This document shows positions 1 through 6,601 of a stretch of DNA of 35,243 bases, piece by piece. Below the pieces are notes generated by a model that worked only from the letters and a program-made list of their open reading frames with translations, did no database searches and was not told the DNA's origin. A program made the translations under genes and the position numbers. The stretch is from a virus, in IMG/VR virus record IMGVR_UViG_3300044858_002368, positions 1-35,243 of that record; one strand, written 5' to 3'. The number at the start of each line of letters is the position of its first letter. Within the stretch, counting starts at the first letter, position 1.

Positions 1-127
1 GCGAAGCGGCGTCAACGCCAATACTCGCCAAAGCGTCAACGCACTTCTCGCCCTCAACGATCACCACGCAATCCGCAGCGTGCCACCGCTCTAATCCATA
101 CAGCGGGCGGGGAGATGGCATCCCGCC
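1..127. repeat. Left copy of 127-bp terminal repeat (circular join)
   Basis: These 127 bases recur exactly at 35117-35243. The repeat lies inside the primase-helicase reading frame, which continues in frame across the join. That indicates a circular or circularly permuted molecule written with an overlap, not a biological end. An overlap of exactly 127 is typical of the k-mer overlap left by de Bruijn assemblers, which is inference. True terminal redundancy cannot be excluded from sequence alone. Confidence 0.95.
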
Positions 128-646
128 CGGAACCGCGAAATTCTTTTTGCCATTACTCAGCCGATACCGGACCACCTCGCATATCTTGCGCCCTGCCTTG
201 TCCCTGTAGACATAGCGGGCATCTACCGTCCGCTCGGGCTCCGGCTCGACAGGCCTGGCGGCCTCGACCTCATGGCGAATGATCGCCCGCGGCGCCGGAG
301 AACCCCCAGCCCACGCATCGCACTCAGCCAGGATCTGGGCGAAATCCCGGGCGACATCCAGATTATGCGCCACGGCATAAAGCCCAAACACGTCCCCCCG
401 GTCACCCGTGGCGTGATCTATCCATTTCCCGGCCGTCTCGTCTGCCGTCAGGCTGATGGACAGGCTTAAGCCCTTGGACCCCGAAACATCCCCTATCCGG
501 GCATCCCGTGGACCCATCGTGGCGCGTGGATAGAGATACCGCACAAACTCGCGGACCCGTCCTTGCAGGGTTCGGTAGACCCGCTCCTTGCGCGCCATCG
601 CGTCCTCGAAGGGCTGCTGGCGTGCTGCGTCGTTGAAGTCGATCAT
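1..646 (-). CDS. Toprim primase-helicase, N-terminal part (gene crosses the circular join)
   Basis: N-terminal 215 codons of a 642-aa replication protein whose remainder lies at 33834-35116. The ATG at 646-644 overlaps the stop of the GIY-YIG gene (ATGA). The product begins MIDFNDAARQQPFEDAM. Residues about 70-100 (KWIDHATGDRGDVFGLYAV) resemble the N-terminal primase region that precedes Toprim in phage and plasmid primase-helicases, but no CHC2 zinc cysteines are seen. A Toprim domain then begins around VVIVEGEKCVDALAS. The family makes primers and unwinds DNA at the phage fork. With no phage polymerase found, host polymerase is presumably recruited. The frame and the 127-base repeat show that this is one intact gene split by the linear representation. 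Confidence 0.9.
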   Translation of the reverse strand, partial: MIDFNDAARQQPFEDAMARKERVYRTLQGRVREFVRYLYPRATMGPRDARIGDVSGSKGLSLSISLTADETAGKWIDHATGDRGDVFGLYAVAHNLDVARDFAQILAECDAWAGGSPAPRAIIRHEVEAARPVEPEPERTVDARYVYRDKAGRKICEVVRYRLSNGKKNFAVPGGMPSPRPLYGLERWHAADCVVIVEGEKCVDALASIGVDAAS

Positions 647-1386
647 GACATCGCTTCCATTTCAACTTTCCACTTTTCGACACGCATCCATAGAGAACTC
701 AATGGAGCTGAGGGGTTTTCACGATTTATTCCGCCATTCAGTTTCGGTCGCAGCAGACGAATAAAAAACCCTTCCCAGTTATCCAGTTCTTCTTTCTCGC
801 ATTTGAAAAACATCACCTCATTAAATGTCTTATTGTGGTCAGCCATATGCTGGCTTATGCGGCCAGCCATCATGACGGATTGACCGACGTAAACAATTTC
901 GCCTTTATCCTTCAAAAAATAAACGCCAGGCCCGGCCCATGTACCGACATAACCAGACGCTAGCCTTCCACTTTCTAACTTCAAGCATTGCAAAACTTCG
1001 TTTTTCAAAGCTTCAAGGTTTTCAATTGTCCACTTGTTGCGCTCTTCATTTATAGCAGCATGAAGAGCTTCACGTTCCTTTTCCAGCTTTGCGCGCTCTC
1101 TTTCCAAATTCTCGCGCTCTCTTTCCAGTACCGCATTCACTTTTTTAATCGCGATTGTTTCCAAATCAGACAAGCCGGCGTTTTCACCATTAACATAAGC
1201 AATTATGTCCTTGCCTCTGTACAACTTCTTATTGTGAGTTTGAAAAACAGGGTTAGGAGCAATTGGATCATTTCTTAATGCTTCAACAAGTTCCCTGTTT
1301 CGTCCTGTGCGAATTTTGCACAACTCTCCAACAGTGTAATCTTGCTCTGGATTGATATCATTAACAGTAACCCGACAACGCATCAT
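643..1386 (-). CDS. GIY-YIG endonuclease, probably homing type
   Basis: A 247-aa protein. The C-terminal half has the GIY-YIG signature: GVYFLKDKGEIVYVGQS, then GRISQHMADHNKTF, and WEGFFIRLLRPKLNGG where the conserved Glu and closing Pro/Asn are expected. A charged coiled coil (about 95-140, ERERENLERERAKLEKERE) links it to an N-terminal domain (DYTVGELCKIRTGRNRELVEAL) that may bind DNA. I chose the ATG at 1386 because it overlaps the upstream stop by ATGA and has AGGAGG at 1395-1400. Its own stop overlaps the primase start. The gene is visibly more AT-rich than its neighbours, suggesting recent acquisition. It could instead be a domesticated nuclease of replication or host DNA degradation. 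Confidence 0.85.
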   Translation of the reverse strand: MMRCRVTVNDINPEQDYTVGELCKIRTGRNRELVEALRNDPIAPNPVFQTHNKKLYRGKDIIAYVNGENAGLSDLETIAIKKVNAVLERERENLERERAKLEKEREALHAAINEERNKWTIENLEALKNEVLQCLKLESGRLASGYVGTWAGPGVYFLKDKGEIVYVGQSVMMAGRISQHMADHNKTFNEVMFFKCEKEELDNWEGFFIRLLRPKLNGGINRENPSAPLSSLWMRVEKWKVEMEAMS

Positions 1387-2111
1387 CCCCAGCACCTCCT
1401 GCGAAACGGACAATCCTTGCACGCCCAGAACTCCGCGTCATCCGTGCAGCGAGGGCGTAATGCGCCCGCACGGCTGTCAGCAATAATTTCAGCAGCCCGG
1501 TCTGACGCTGTCTGGGCGCGCTGCTTGTCGAACGGAACCAGCTCAAAATAGACTTCCATCGTATCCGCGCAGGTCGCCATAAAGAGCGCGGGGTTCGTCA
1601 GGTCCAGATACGCCTGGTAAAGCGCAACCTGGTCGGCATACTCCGGCTTGGCTTTGGCTAACCCGGATTTCTCAATGGCTTTCCAGCTCTTCTGACCCAA
1701 AGCCTTATGCTCCCAGATCAGCGGGTATTGGAGCCCATCAGGACCGCCCGTGATGACCCGGTCCACGTGACCGCGGAATGCCCCGCCCGCAACCGAGAAG
1801 CCAATGGGCGCCCCGTTCTTGCCCGTCTGTGTGAGCCGGTATCCGGCATCAGCAAGCCAGATGGCGGCCATGCTTTCCAGCTTATGCCCACGCTCAAAAA
1901 TGCGCATTGTACGGGCAGAATAACGCCATCCCTCGTCGTACGGCGCGCCCATGAAGTCATACTGCACGCGCCGCTCGCACGGGCCACCGATCGCCGAAGC
2001 TCCCACATATTCACGCCGCTTCTCTTCAGCTCGAGGAGCCTTCTCAAGCGCCTCGTGCAGCGAAATGATGGCAGCCGACCGCTGCATGGATGATGGGTTA
2101 AAGTCGATCAT
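1383..2111 (-). CDS. Cas4/RecB-like PD-(D/E)XK nuclease with Fe-S type cysteines
   Basis: A 242-aa protein with all core motifs of the RecB/Cas4 nuclease fold: GHKLES (motif I, about 75-80), GHVDRV (catalytic Asp 117), WEHKA (Glu134-x-Lys136) and QVALYQAYL (motif IV Gln161-Tyr165). Cys45 and the C-terminal CKDCPFRRRC (Cys231, 234, 240) match the one-plus-three cysteine layout that holds a 4Fe-4S cluster in Cas4 and AddB-type nucleases. There are no CRISPR genes or arrays nearby. The context (Sak4-like ATPase, putative SSB, RusA, primase) points to end-resection during phage recombination or replication, which is inference. Both ends overlap neighbours by ATGA. Confidence 0.88.
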   Translation of the reverse strand: MIDFNPSSMQRSAAIISLHEALEKAPRAEEKRREYVGASAIGGPCERRVQYDFMGAPYDEGWRYSARTMRIFERGHKLESMAAIWLADAGYRLTQTGKNGAPIGFSVAGGAFRGHVDRVITGGPDGLQYPLIWEHKALGQKSWKAIEKSGLAKAKPEYADQVALYQAYLDLTNPALFMATCADTMEVYFELVPFDKQRAQTASDRAAEIIADSRAGALRPRCTDDAEFWACKDCPFRRRCWG

Positions 2112-2374
2112 CGCCTGATAACCTCCTTGCGTGCGCGGCGCTCTTCGCGCTTCGGGTTCTCAATCACCGGCATCGCGCCCGTAACGCTGAACGCATGGCA
2201 ACGCTCGTGATAGCTTTCCCGCGCAGATCTGTAGTGCGGCGACGTCTCGCCCCGACACATGGGCCGGGGATGCCGGGCCAGCCAGAAACACCCCTCGCAG
2301 CTGACTTTGCGCGCAGCCAGCTCTGCCGCCGCGCGGCGGTTTTGCTCATCAATGTGCTTGTATCTTAAACTCAT
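2108..2374 (-). CDS. Small Cys/His protein of the replication operon, unknown function
   Basis: An 88-aa basic protein. It carries CEGCFWL, then MCRGE and ERCHAF, which could form a small zinc-binding knuckle. The C-terminal tail is strongly charged (KREERRARKEVIRR). Its ATG overlaps the upstream stop and its stop overlaps the start of the Cas4-like nuclease, both by ATGA, so it is almost certainly co-translated with that nuclease. I do not recognise the family. A nucleic-acid-binding accessory role is only a guess. Confidence 0.75.
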   Translation of the reverse strand: MSLRYKHIDEQNRRAAAELAARKVSCEGCFWLARHPRPMCRGETSPHYRSARESYHERCHAFSVTGAMPVIENPKREERRARKEVIRR

Positions 2375-2766
2375 GCGCCAATGTCCTCCGGGTTATCGCT
2401 GTCCTCCAGCGTATGCGTGCGCCTGGCTTCGATCGCCTCGTAAGCAATCGCAAACAACAAGCTGGCGTCGTCAGCCGTCCAGTCGCCCAGCGGCTTGCCC
2501 CACTCCAGCCCGCCGGCTTTCGTGGCGATCATGCCCAGAGCAGCCAGCGCAAACCCCTGCGTCATCGCATCAGGATCGCCGAAGGGAGGCGTCCCCCTTC
2601 TGACAGCCCAGTGATGCGTGCGATGCTTGATCCACTCACACACAATGCTCGAGGCGATAACTTCCGCCTCCTGCGCGGTGATGTGGTGTCCGCGATCTTT
2701 CAATATTAATTTCAACCGGGCTGCGGCCTCCACCGCGGCCCGGGTGTCCGGGTCGTTTCTCGACAT
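2371..2766 (-). CDS. Hypothetical protein of the replication operon
   Basis: A 131-aa mostly helical soluble protein beginning MSRNDPDTRAAVEAAARLKL, with no membrane segment and no recognised motif. An alternative ATG at 2778 would add MGFI, but that start lies against the hairpin at 2780-2801, so I prefer 2766. The ATGA overlap with the next gene and its position between the putative SSB and the nuclease suggest a role in DNA metabolism. Family not recognised. Confidence 0.75.
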   Translation of the reverse strand: MSRNDPDTRAAVEAAARLKLILKDRGHHITAQEAEVIASSIVCEWIKHRTHHWAVRRGTPPFGDPDAMTQGFALAALGMIATKAGGLEWGKPLGDWTADDASLLFAIAYEAIEARRTHTLEDSDNPEDIGA

Positions 2767-2779
2767 GATAAACCCCATG

Positions 2780-2801
2780 GGGGCCAGCCGAAGCTGGCCC
2801 C
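2780..2801 (-). terminator. Intercistronic hairpin with UUCG tetraloop
   Basis: On the minus strand, GGGGCCAGC and GCTGGCCCC form a perfect 9-bp stem around TTCG, closed by C-G: the extra-stable cUUCGg type. It starts 7 nt after the putative SSB stop (2809) and ends just before the next gene. There is no long U tract, only a weak TTTATC. It is therefore more likely a partial terminator or mRNA-stabilising element than a full stop. Confidence 0.6.
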
Positions 2802-2808
2802 GTTAAGA

Positions 2809-3387
2809 TCAGCCCCAGGCAGGGCGCGTTGACGCTTTGACACCAGCAGGCGGCTTGGGAATGCCCGCCGCCTTTGGCTTTGCCGGCTTGAAACCGGCGT
2901 AATCCGCCTCATCAACTCCCACGGCGGTCACCGTGTTTTTGGCCTTGCCTTTGACGGTCTCGCCCGACCGGGCGTCAACGTAATCCGAGCCCTCTTCAAC
3001 GCCAAAGCGGGCAACGAACGCGATGCCGTCCAGATCGTCCCAGTCCGCAATCTTGCGAGCGGCCATGGCTTCCGGGCTGTCATCCGTCGAGCGGACGCCG
3101 TATGCGCTTTCAAGCACACCCCTGATATGCGACCGCGTGATGGCGATCATTTTATTATGGCCATCGCTGCCAGTCCCCGTGATGCCGGCCCACTTCCAGG
3201 CTTTGCGCCCTTTGAAGGGACCTTCAAGGACCGTGTATTCCAGATCAAGCCCCTGAATGCGCGTGTCGCGAGCAGATGTTTTAAGCCCACGCAGATGCAG
3301 GATAACCGGCGCCACAGTGCCGTCGGGGATGGGCCCGCCACCGCTGGAACCAGAAACCTCGGCCGTGTTGAAATCAAATGCAGACAT
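2809..3387 (-). CDS. DUF669-like putative single-stranded DNA-binding protein
   Basis: A 192-aa protein beginning MSAFDFNTAEVSGSSGGG. Its central beta-rich part (DLEYTVLEGPFKGRKAWKW, later GIAFVARFGVEEGSDYVDA) resembles phage DUF669-type proteins found next to Sak4-like ATPases and thought to bind ssDNA. The C-terminus is a disordered Pro/Lys tail (KPAKPKAAGIPKPPAGVKA). The gene follows the Sak4-like gene by 10 bases with AAGGAG before its ATG. A pairing of recombinase with SSB-like partner is common in phages. Assignment rests on context plus resemblance; no diagnostic catalytic motif exists. Confidence 0.65.
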   Translation of the reverse strand: MSAFDFNTAEVSGSSGGGPIPDGTVAPVILHLRGLKTSARDTRIQGLDLEYTVLEGPFKGRKAWKWAGITGTGSDGHNKMIAITRSHIRGVLESAYGVRSTDDSPEAMAARKIADWDDLDGIAFVARFGVEEGSDYVDARSGETVKGKAKNTVTAVGVDEADYAGFKPAKPKAAGIPKPPAGVKASTRPAWG

Positions 3388-3397
3388 GTGTTTCTCC

Positions 3398-4186
3398 TTA
3401 ACCTAAAAGCTTGGCGAACAGCTCGCCCAAATGCGGTTTCTCCATAGGCGCAAGACGCCCGGAACGATCCTTCGCAGGGAAGCCCCATTCATTCTCCGGA
3501 TGCGTAATGAACGCCCTGTAGGGGTCGCCCTCATCAGGACGGATGATCGCAAAAGTAATCACCTCATCCACAATGCCGGGCATCTCACGCCCTGTCTTTG
3601 CGCCGTCGATCTGAATGCTCCAGGTCTTGCGGCCAAAATCGTCCTCGTCCTCATTAAGCAGGCAGACGAACACCACGTTACGGGTCCTTGCCTGCTGGAG
3701 CCTCTTGATCCACGCAATCATCTGCCGGCCAAGAAGACCGTACATTCCGCGCGTGTCTTTATCGCCCTTGGCAGTCATCGCCTCGGGCTGCGTCTCACAC
3801 CACGCCATGCAGAGCCTGGCGGCTTCGGTGATCGAGTCGATGAACACGGTCTGGTATTTATCCAGCGCGCTGGCATCGCCGAACTTCTCGCAAACAGCAT
3901 CGTAATGCTGCTGGCCGCAGAGATCGCCGGGCCGGACGTTGGTGTTCGGCCCCGCAAGAAAGCACGCCAGATCCCGACATTCCTGCCAGGTCTTGGGCCG
4001 CAGCTCGTCCACCGGAACATCCGAGACGGACAGATTGCCGGCCTCAAGGTCTATGAATAACACGGTCTCAGGATCGAGTGTCCGCAGTAGTGATGTCTTG
4101 CCAACGCCCGGTGGTCCAACGATCAGAAGCTTTACGCCCCTGGCCTCGGCCATGCGTTCGTCAGCCGTGATGATGGATAATCCCAT
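3398..4186 (-). CDS. Sak4-like RecA-family ATPase (single-strand annealing/recombination)
   Basis: A 262-aa P-loop ATPase. Walker A is GPPGVGKTS (24-32), Walker B is TVFIDS (113-118) followed by ITEAARL, and a later strand VVFVCLLNED resembles the RecA/AAA_24 core. Size and layout fit Sak4 and related phage ATPases, which assist annealing or strand exchange with a phage SSB. The DUF669-like SSB candidate lies immediately downstream. Its ATG is preceded by AAAGGAGCC. The 100-bp gap upstream, between it and RusA, contains no convincing gene. An alternative is a generic AAA ATPase of unknown DNA role. Confidence 0.85.
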   Translation of the reverse strand: MGLSIITADERMAEARGVKLLIVGPPGVGKTSLLRTLDPETVLFIDLEAGNLSVSDVPVDELRPKTWQECRDLACFLAGPNTNVRPGDLCGQQHYDAVCEKFGDASALDKYQTVFIDSITEAARLCMAWCETQPEAMTAKGDKDTRGMYGLLGRQMIAWIKRLQQARTRNVVFVCLLNEDEDDFGRKTWSIQIDGAKTGREMPGIVDEVITFAIIRPDEGDPYRAFITHPENEWGFPAKDRSGRLAPMEKPHLGELFAKLLG

Positions 4187-4286
4187 CTCAGGCTCCTTTA
4201 CTTTTCTGGCTTCTTACCCTTGCTCCCCATCCGAGAGGATGGCAGGCGGTGGAAGGTAAGGAGCCGTGCCCCTGCTTGTTCGCGCC

Positions 4287-4742
4287 CTAAGGCCTTAGTT
4301 CGCAGGCTTCCACCGCTTGCTCTTTTATTCCCATTGCTGGGAAAACCTGTACTTCGCAGCGCGCAAAATGCCCGAAAGCCTTGCTCGCCAGTAGAGTGAC
4401 GATCTGCTTGTCGTCCGCAAACGCCACACCATTGAGACCATCCAGAACGGCTTTGGCGATGTTGTCAACATCAAAACGCGATGGCGCTTCGGCTCCTTCA
4501 AGCGCAGCCGCGCGGCGCTTCTTGCTCCACGATTGCGGCACCGAGAAGTAAGCATTGACCTGCACAAACAACGGCCCCTCAATCGGGGTCACACCTGCCT
4601 GGCGTGCGGCCAGCTTGACAAGGTTTTCGTAAGCTGCGGTCGCGTTGTCCGTGTACGCCACCGCAAAACCGGCGCGTGAGCGTCCGAACCGCGGGCGGCC
4701 CTTGCCGCGTGGCTCACCGGGTATGGTAAATCTCAGCGCCAC
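4287..4742 (-). CDS. rusA: RusA-family Holliday junction resolvase
   Basis: A 151-aa protein. The RusA signature is clear: N-terminal FTIPGEPRGKGRPRF, then the acidic centre RFDVDNIAKAVLDGLNG (Asp91, Asp93, Lys97, Asp101) and VAFADDKQIV (Asp110-Asp111). These match the metal-binding aspartates and catalytic Lys of the family. It cuts four-way junctions formed during phage recombination or replication and resolves branches before packaging. The start overlaps the end of the HTH regulator by 10 bases, so it is the second gene of the replication operon. Confidence 0.92.
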   Translation of the reverse strand: MALRFTIPGEPRGKGRPRFGRSRAGFAVAYTDNATAAYENLVKLAARQAGVTPIEGPLFVQVNAYFSVPQSWSKKRRAAALEGAEAPSRFDVDNIAKAVLDGLNGVAFADDKQIVTLLASKAFGHFARCEVQVFPAMGIKEQAVEACELRP

Positions 4743-4915
4743 GTTTCCAGTCCCACAGCGCCCTTGCTCACCTTGGCGATCAGCAGCATCAATTCGTAAG
4801 ACGGCCGGTGCTTACCACGCCGCAACTTGCTGATGTGCGATCGGTCGCGTGCGAGAAGCTTCCCCGCCGCCGCATCATCAAGGCCCTGCTTTGTCATCCA
4901 GTCTGCAAATGTCAT
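4733..4915 (-). CDS. Small HTH (Cro/CI-type) regulator
   Basis: About 60 aa, almost entirely one helix-turn-helix: MTFADWMTKQGLDDAAAG, then LLARDRSHISKLRRGKHRPS as second and recognition helices. I place the start at 4915; an ATG at 4924 would add three residues, and neither has a strong ribosome site. There is no dimerisation or cleavage domain, so it resembles Cro or small phage repressors. It is the first gene of the replication operon and faces the plus-strand island. A palindromic site at 4985-5001, with a near-match at 9691-9707, is a candidate operator for it. Target and on/off sense are inferred. Confidence 0.8.
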   Translation of the reverse strand: MTFADWMTKQGLDDAAAGKLLARDRSHISKLRRGKHRPSYELMLLIAKVSKGAVGLETWR

Positions 4916-4927
4916 GAAGCCCATGTG

Positions 4928-4940
4928 CGGGCGACGCCCG
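4928..4940. promoter_or_regulatory. Perfect 13-bp inverted repeat upstream of the HTH gene
   Basis: CGGGCG-A-CGCCCG lies 13 bases upstream of the preferred HTH gene start, in its leader. It could be an operator or an mRNA hairpin masking translation. A TTGACT hexamer on the minus strand just upstream could be a -35 element, but no good -10 follows. Confidence 0.35.
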
Positions 4941-4984
4941 ATAAAGTCAAGCACAAATATCTGCGCTCTCCCCTCTTGCCAAAC

Positions 4985-5001
4985 TGTGCGCGATATGCAC
5001 G
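4985..5001. promoter_or_regulatory. Candidate operator, TGTGCR-N5-TGCACR type
   Basis: TGTGCG-CGATA-TGCACG lies between the divergent HTH gene and the plus-strand operon. It has the same half-sites and 5-bp spacing as the perfect palindrome TGTGCA-TATCT-TGCACA at 9691-9707. It sits 27-43 bases upstream of the plus-strand ATG at 5028, where a bound regulator would affect initiation. Identity as the HTH protein's site is inference. Confidence 0.5.
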
Positions 5002-5027
5002 CTACACACACAGCACAGGAGAGCGCC

Positions 5028-5210
5028 ATGGACGACCAAACCCTTTACCGCATCCCATCACATGAGCCGCCAGACTGCGAAATCATTTACGACGACTTCG
5101 CCGAACTCTGGCGCAAGAGCGAGGAGCACTATCAACGGATGCTTAACGATTGCGAGTATAGAGATGCCTTCAACGCCGCCACAAAGCGGTGGATGCAGGC
5201 CAAGTTTTAG
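5028..5210 (+). CDS. Hypothetical 60-aa protein, first gene of plus-strand island
   Basis: A 60-aa acidic protein starting MDDQTLYRIPSHEPPDCE. Its ATG at 5028 follows AGGAG with good spacing. It is soluble, probably helical in the second half (FAELWRKSEEHYQRMLNDCE), and has no recognised family. It is the first of six tightly packed plus-strand genes divergent from the HTH regulator. That position, with small size, is typical of early host-takeover genes, but the function is unknown. Confidence 0.75.
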   Translation: MDDQTLYRIPSHEPPDCEIIYDDFAELWRKSEEHYQRMLNDCEYRDAFNAATKRWMQAKF

Positions 5211-5222
5211 GAGGAACCACCC

Positions 5223-5420
5223 ATGATCTTCACCCGCCAATTCAACCTCACCCGCCACCTGAAGCGCACAGAGGCAACGATATACCCCGGCCCGCCCCAC
5301 TGGCAGGAGCGGGTCAACGCGCCATCCGTGCGCGAGGCTTACTGCGACCTTGATGGCCTGGACGCCGCTGCGATCGAGCGGGCCAAAGTGATAGCGTTCC
5401 GCAAGGGGGGCCGGAAATGA
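5223..5420 (+). CDS. Hypothetical 65-aa protein
   Basis: A 65-aa basic protein starting MIFTRQFNLTRHLKRTEATI, preceded by a perfect AGGAGG at 5209-5214. The last residues (ERAKVIAFRKGGRK) are positively charged. The stop overlaps the next ATG by ATGA. Family not recognised. Confidence 0.7.
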   Translation: MIFTRQFNLTRHLKRTEATIYPGPPHWQERVNAPSVREAYCDLDGLDAAAIERAKVIAFRKGGRK

Positions 5421-5581
5421 GGTATCTTACAATACAGGAATGCCTGCGTGTCGGATACATGCCTTACGTGACGACGCGAGACGGGCGGGTGGAAAGCTTT
5501 ATTTGTTTGGGATTTGTGATTGACTACGGCAGCGATGATTATGCTGGTGTGGTGGAGCAGGTGGAGGAGGAGCGGACGTGA
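5417..5581 (+). CDS. Hypothetical 54-aa protein linked by ATGA and GTGA overlaps
   Basis: A short frame starting MRYLTIQECLRVGYMPYVTT and ending VVEQVEEERT. It is supported by a four-base overlap at each end: ATGA with the upstream gene and GTGA with the downstream one. It therefore fits the coupled arrangement of this island. Soluble; family not recognised. Confidence 0.65.
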   Translation: MRYLTIQECLRVGYMPYVTTRDGRVESFICLGFVIDYGSDDYAGVVEQVEEERT

Positions 5582-6240
5582 GTGATCTCTGGAAAATTGA
5601 GCGCCCCGGCGCTCGCCTCATTGCGGCGCTGGATAGTGACGTACTGATACGCGGTCAGTGGACCGACGGCCACGAGAGGGCTTGCGCGCTAGCGTGGATG
5701 TCGCGCGAGGTGCGGGACGCTGAAAGCGATGGAGCCTGCCCTGCATCGCTGATGCCGCAATGGGCTGCGGAGATAATACCGTGGATGGATGACGCTCCGT
5801 CCGCCGAGGCATGGCCCGGACTGATGCGGCGTCTCGGGCTGCTCATAGATCGTGCGACGCCTCAGACGTGGTCGCGGAGGCTGCAAGCGAAATGGTGCCG
5901 GATAGCGGTAGTCGAAGCATTGCAGCATACAACTGACGCTGCCGTGGTGGAGGTGTGTGAACGTGTCATCGCTCTGCTGGACCGCGCCATAGCTGTCGAC
6001 GAACCCAGCGCGGACGCGTGGAAAGCGGCGGCGGAGGCGGCGGCGAAGGCGGCGGCGAAGGCGGCGGCGTGGGCGGCGGCGTGGGCGGCGGAGGCGGCGG
6101 CGTGGGCGGCGGCGAAGGCGGCGAAGGCGGCGGCGTGGGCGGCGGAGGCGGCGGCGTGGGCGGCGGCAGACAGGATTGCCGCAGGTATGCTAGACGCGCT
6201 GGAGGAAGAGATTGCCCTCGACGCGCTGGAGCAGCCATGA
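5578..6240 (+). CDS. Phage protein with long Ala/Trp helical repeat tail
   Basis: A 220-aa protein with a GTG start that overlaps the preceding stop. Residues 1 to about 145 form a folded, Trp-rich region (CALAWMSREVRDAES; MPQWAAEIIPWMDD; LIDRATPQTWSRRLQAKW). From about 147 to 198 the sequence is a near-perfect repeat of AAA with W, E or K in each spacer, then a short acidic C-terminus. Proteins with such AAAWAAAEAAA tails recur in tailed phages with no known function. The repeat should form a long amphipathic or aromatic helix, perhaps for self-association or membrane contact (inference). The stop overlaps the next ATG (ATGA). Confidence 0.8.
   Translation: MSDLWKIERPGARLIAALDSDVLIRGQWTDGHERACALAWMSREVRDAESDGACPASLMPQWAAEIIPWMDDAPSAEAWPGLMRRLGLLIDRATPQTWSRRLQAKWCRIAVVEALQHTTDAAVVEVCERVIALLDRAIAVDEPSADAWKAAAEAAAKAAAKAAAWAAAWAAEAAAWAAAKAAKAAAWAAEAAAWAAADRIAAGMLDALEEEIALDALEQP
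6016..6172 (+). repeat. GCG-triplet microsatellite coding an Ala/Trp/Glu/Lys helix
   Basis: About 155 bases built almost only of gcg triplets interrupted by tgg, gag and aag. These arrange into imperfect repeats of about 9, 12 and 18 bases, so copy number could change in frame by slippage. The neighbouring frame would read as Gly/Val/Glu repeats, but it lacks gene context and is not called. Confidence 0.85.
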
Positions 6241-6332
6241 CCCGCCCCTGGCTCACCACCGCCGTGATGGCGATTGTCTGCGTGGCGCTGTGGTTCGTGG
6301 CGTTGGAAATATCAATGAGGATGACGCCATGA
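6237..6332 (+). CDS. 31-aa single-pass membrane peptide
   Basis: MTRPWLTTAVMAIVCVALWF begins a 31-residue peptide that is essentially one transmembrane helix with a short MRMTP tail. ATGA overlaps at both ends (with 6240 upstream and 6329 downstream) support it despite its size. It may insert in the inner membrane with the next gene's product. Function unknown. Confidence 0.6.
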   Translation: MTRPWLTTAVMAIVCVALWFVALEISMRMTP

Positions 6333-6601
6333 CCCGCCTGTCACTCGCCGCCCTTATCGTCGTCATGGTTTTCGTTTGGTGGGTCGGGGCGGTAACAATA
6401 GTTACGTTCCTAGTCGACCTTGCCGCCCCCAAACAGGCTCCTGACGCCGTTCCAAACTTTATTCAAGAACCAGCGGGTCGGGCTTGCGAAGAACAACACC
6501 GTTATGATCGCTGCGAGGTAAGTTACCAGATCCACGCCGAAGAAGTTCATTTGTCGCTCCCGCAAAAAGTAATCCACGCCGCATCTGCGGCCACTACGTA
6601 G
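6329..6601 (+). CDS. Small membrane protein, convergently overlapping the lysis operon
   Basis: A 90-aa frame starting MTRLSLAALIVVMVFVWWVG, with one or two membrane segments in residues 4-30. It is coupled to the previous peptide by ATGA. From about residue 28 on it lies antisense to the 46-aa lysis-operon peptide (6410-6550) and the o-spanin end. That part looks compositionally like an antisense frame. The N-terminal membrane part is credible; whether translation truly runs to 6601 is uncertain. Confidence 0.5.
   Translation: MTRLSLAALIVVMVFVWWVGAVTIVTFLVDLAAPKQAPDAVPNFIQEPAGRACEEQHRYDRCEVSYQIHAEEVHLSLPQKVIHAASAATT
6410..6550 (-). CDS. 46-aa membrane peptide at the end of the lysis operon
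   Basis: The product starts MNFFGVDLVTYLAAIITVLF and has one transmembrane helix and a basic tail (TRWFLNKVWNGVRSLFGGG). Its ATG overlaps the o-spanin stop by ATGA, which strongly supports translation. It is the last gene of the lysis cluster. Small size, one helix and position suit a holin, antiholin or lysis modulator (inference). It is antisense to the end of the plus-strand gene 6329-6601. Confidence 0.65.
   Translation of the reverse strand: MNFFGVDLVTYLAAIITVLFFASPTRWFLNKVWNGVRSLFGGGKVD

Noticed and set aside
1383-2111. A CRISPR-Cas system suggested by the Cas4-like nuclease
   Set aside because: No repeat-spacer array or other cas gene was seen; Cas4-like nucleases are common in phage recombination modules.
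4187-4286. Short peptide MGSKGKKPEK upstream of the Sak4-like gene
   Set aside because: Only ten codons, with no overlap or clear ribosome site; not enough to call a leader peptide.
6018-6332. Gly/Val/Glu-rich frame across the triplet repeat
   Set aside because: It is the second frame of the GCG repeat; only its last 31 codons (6237-6332) have ATGA coupling and are called as a separate peptide.
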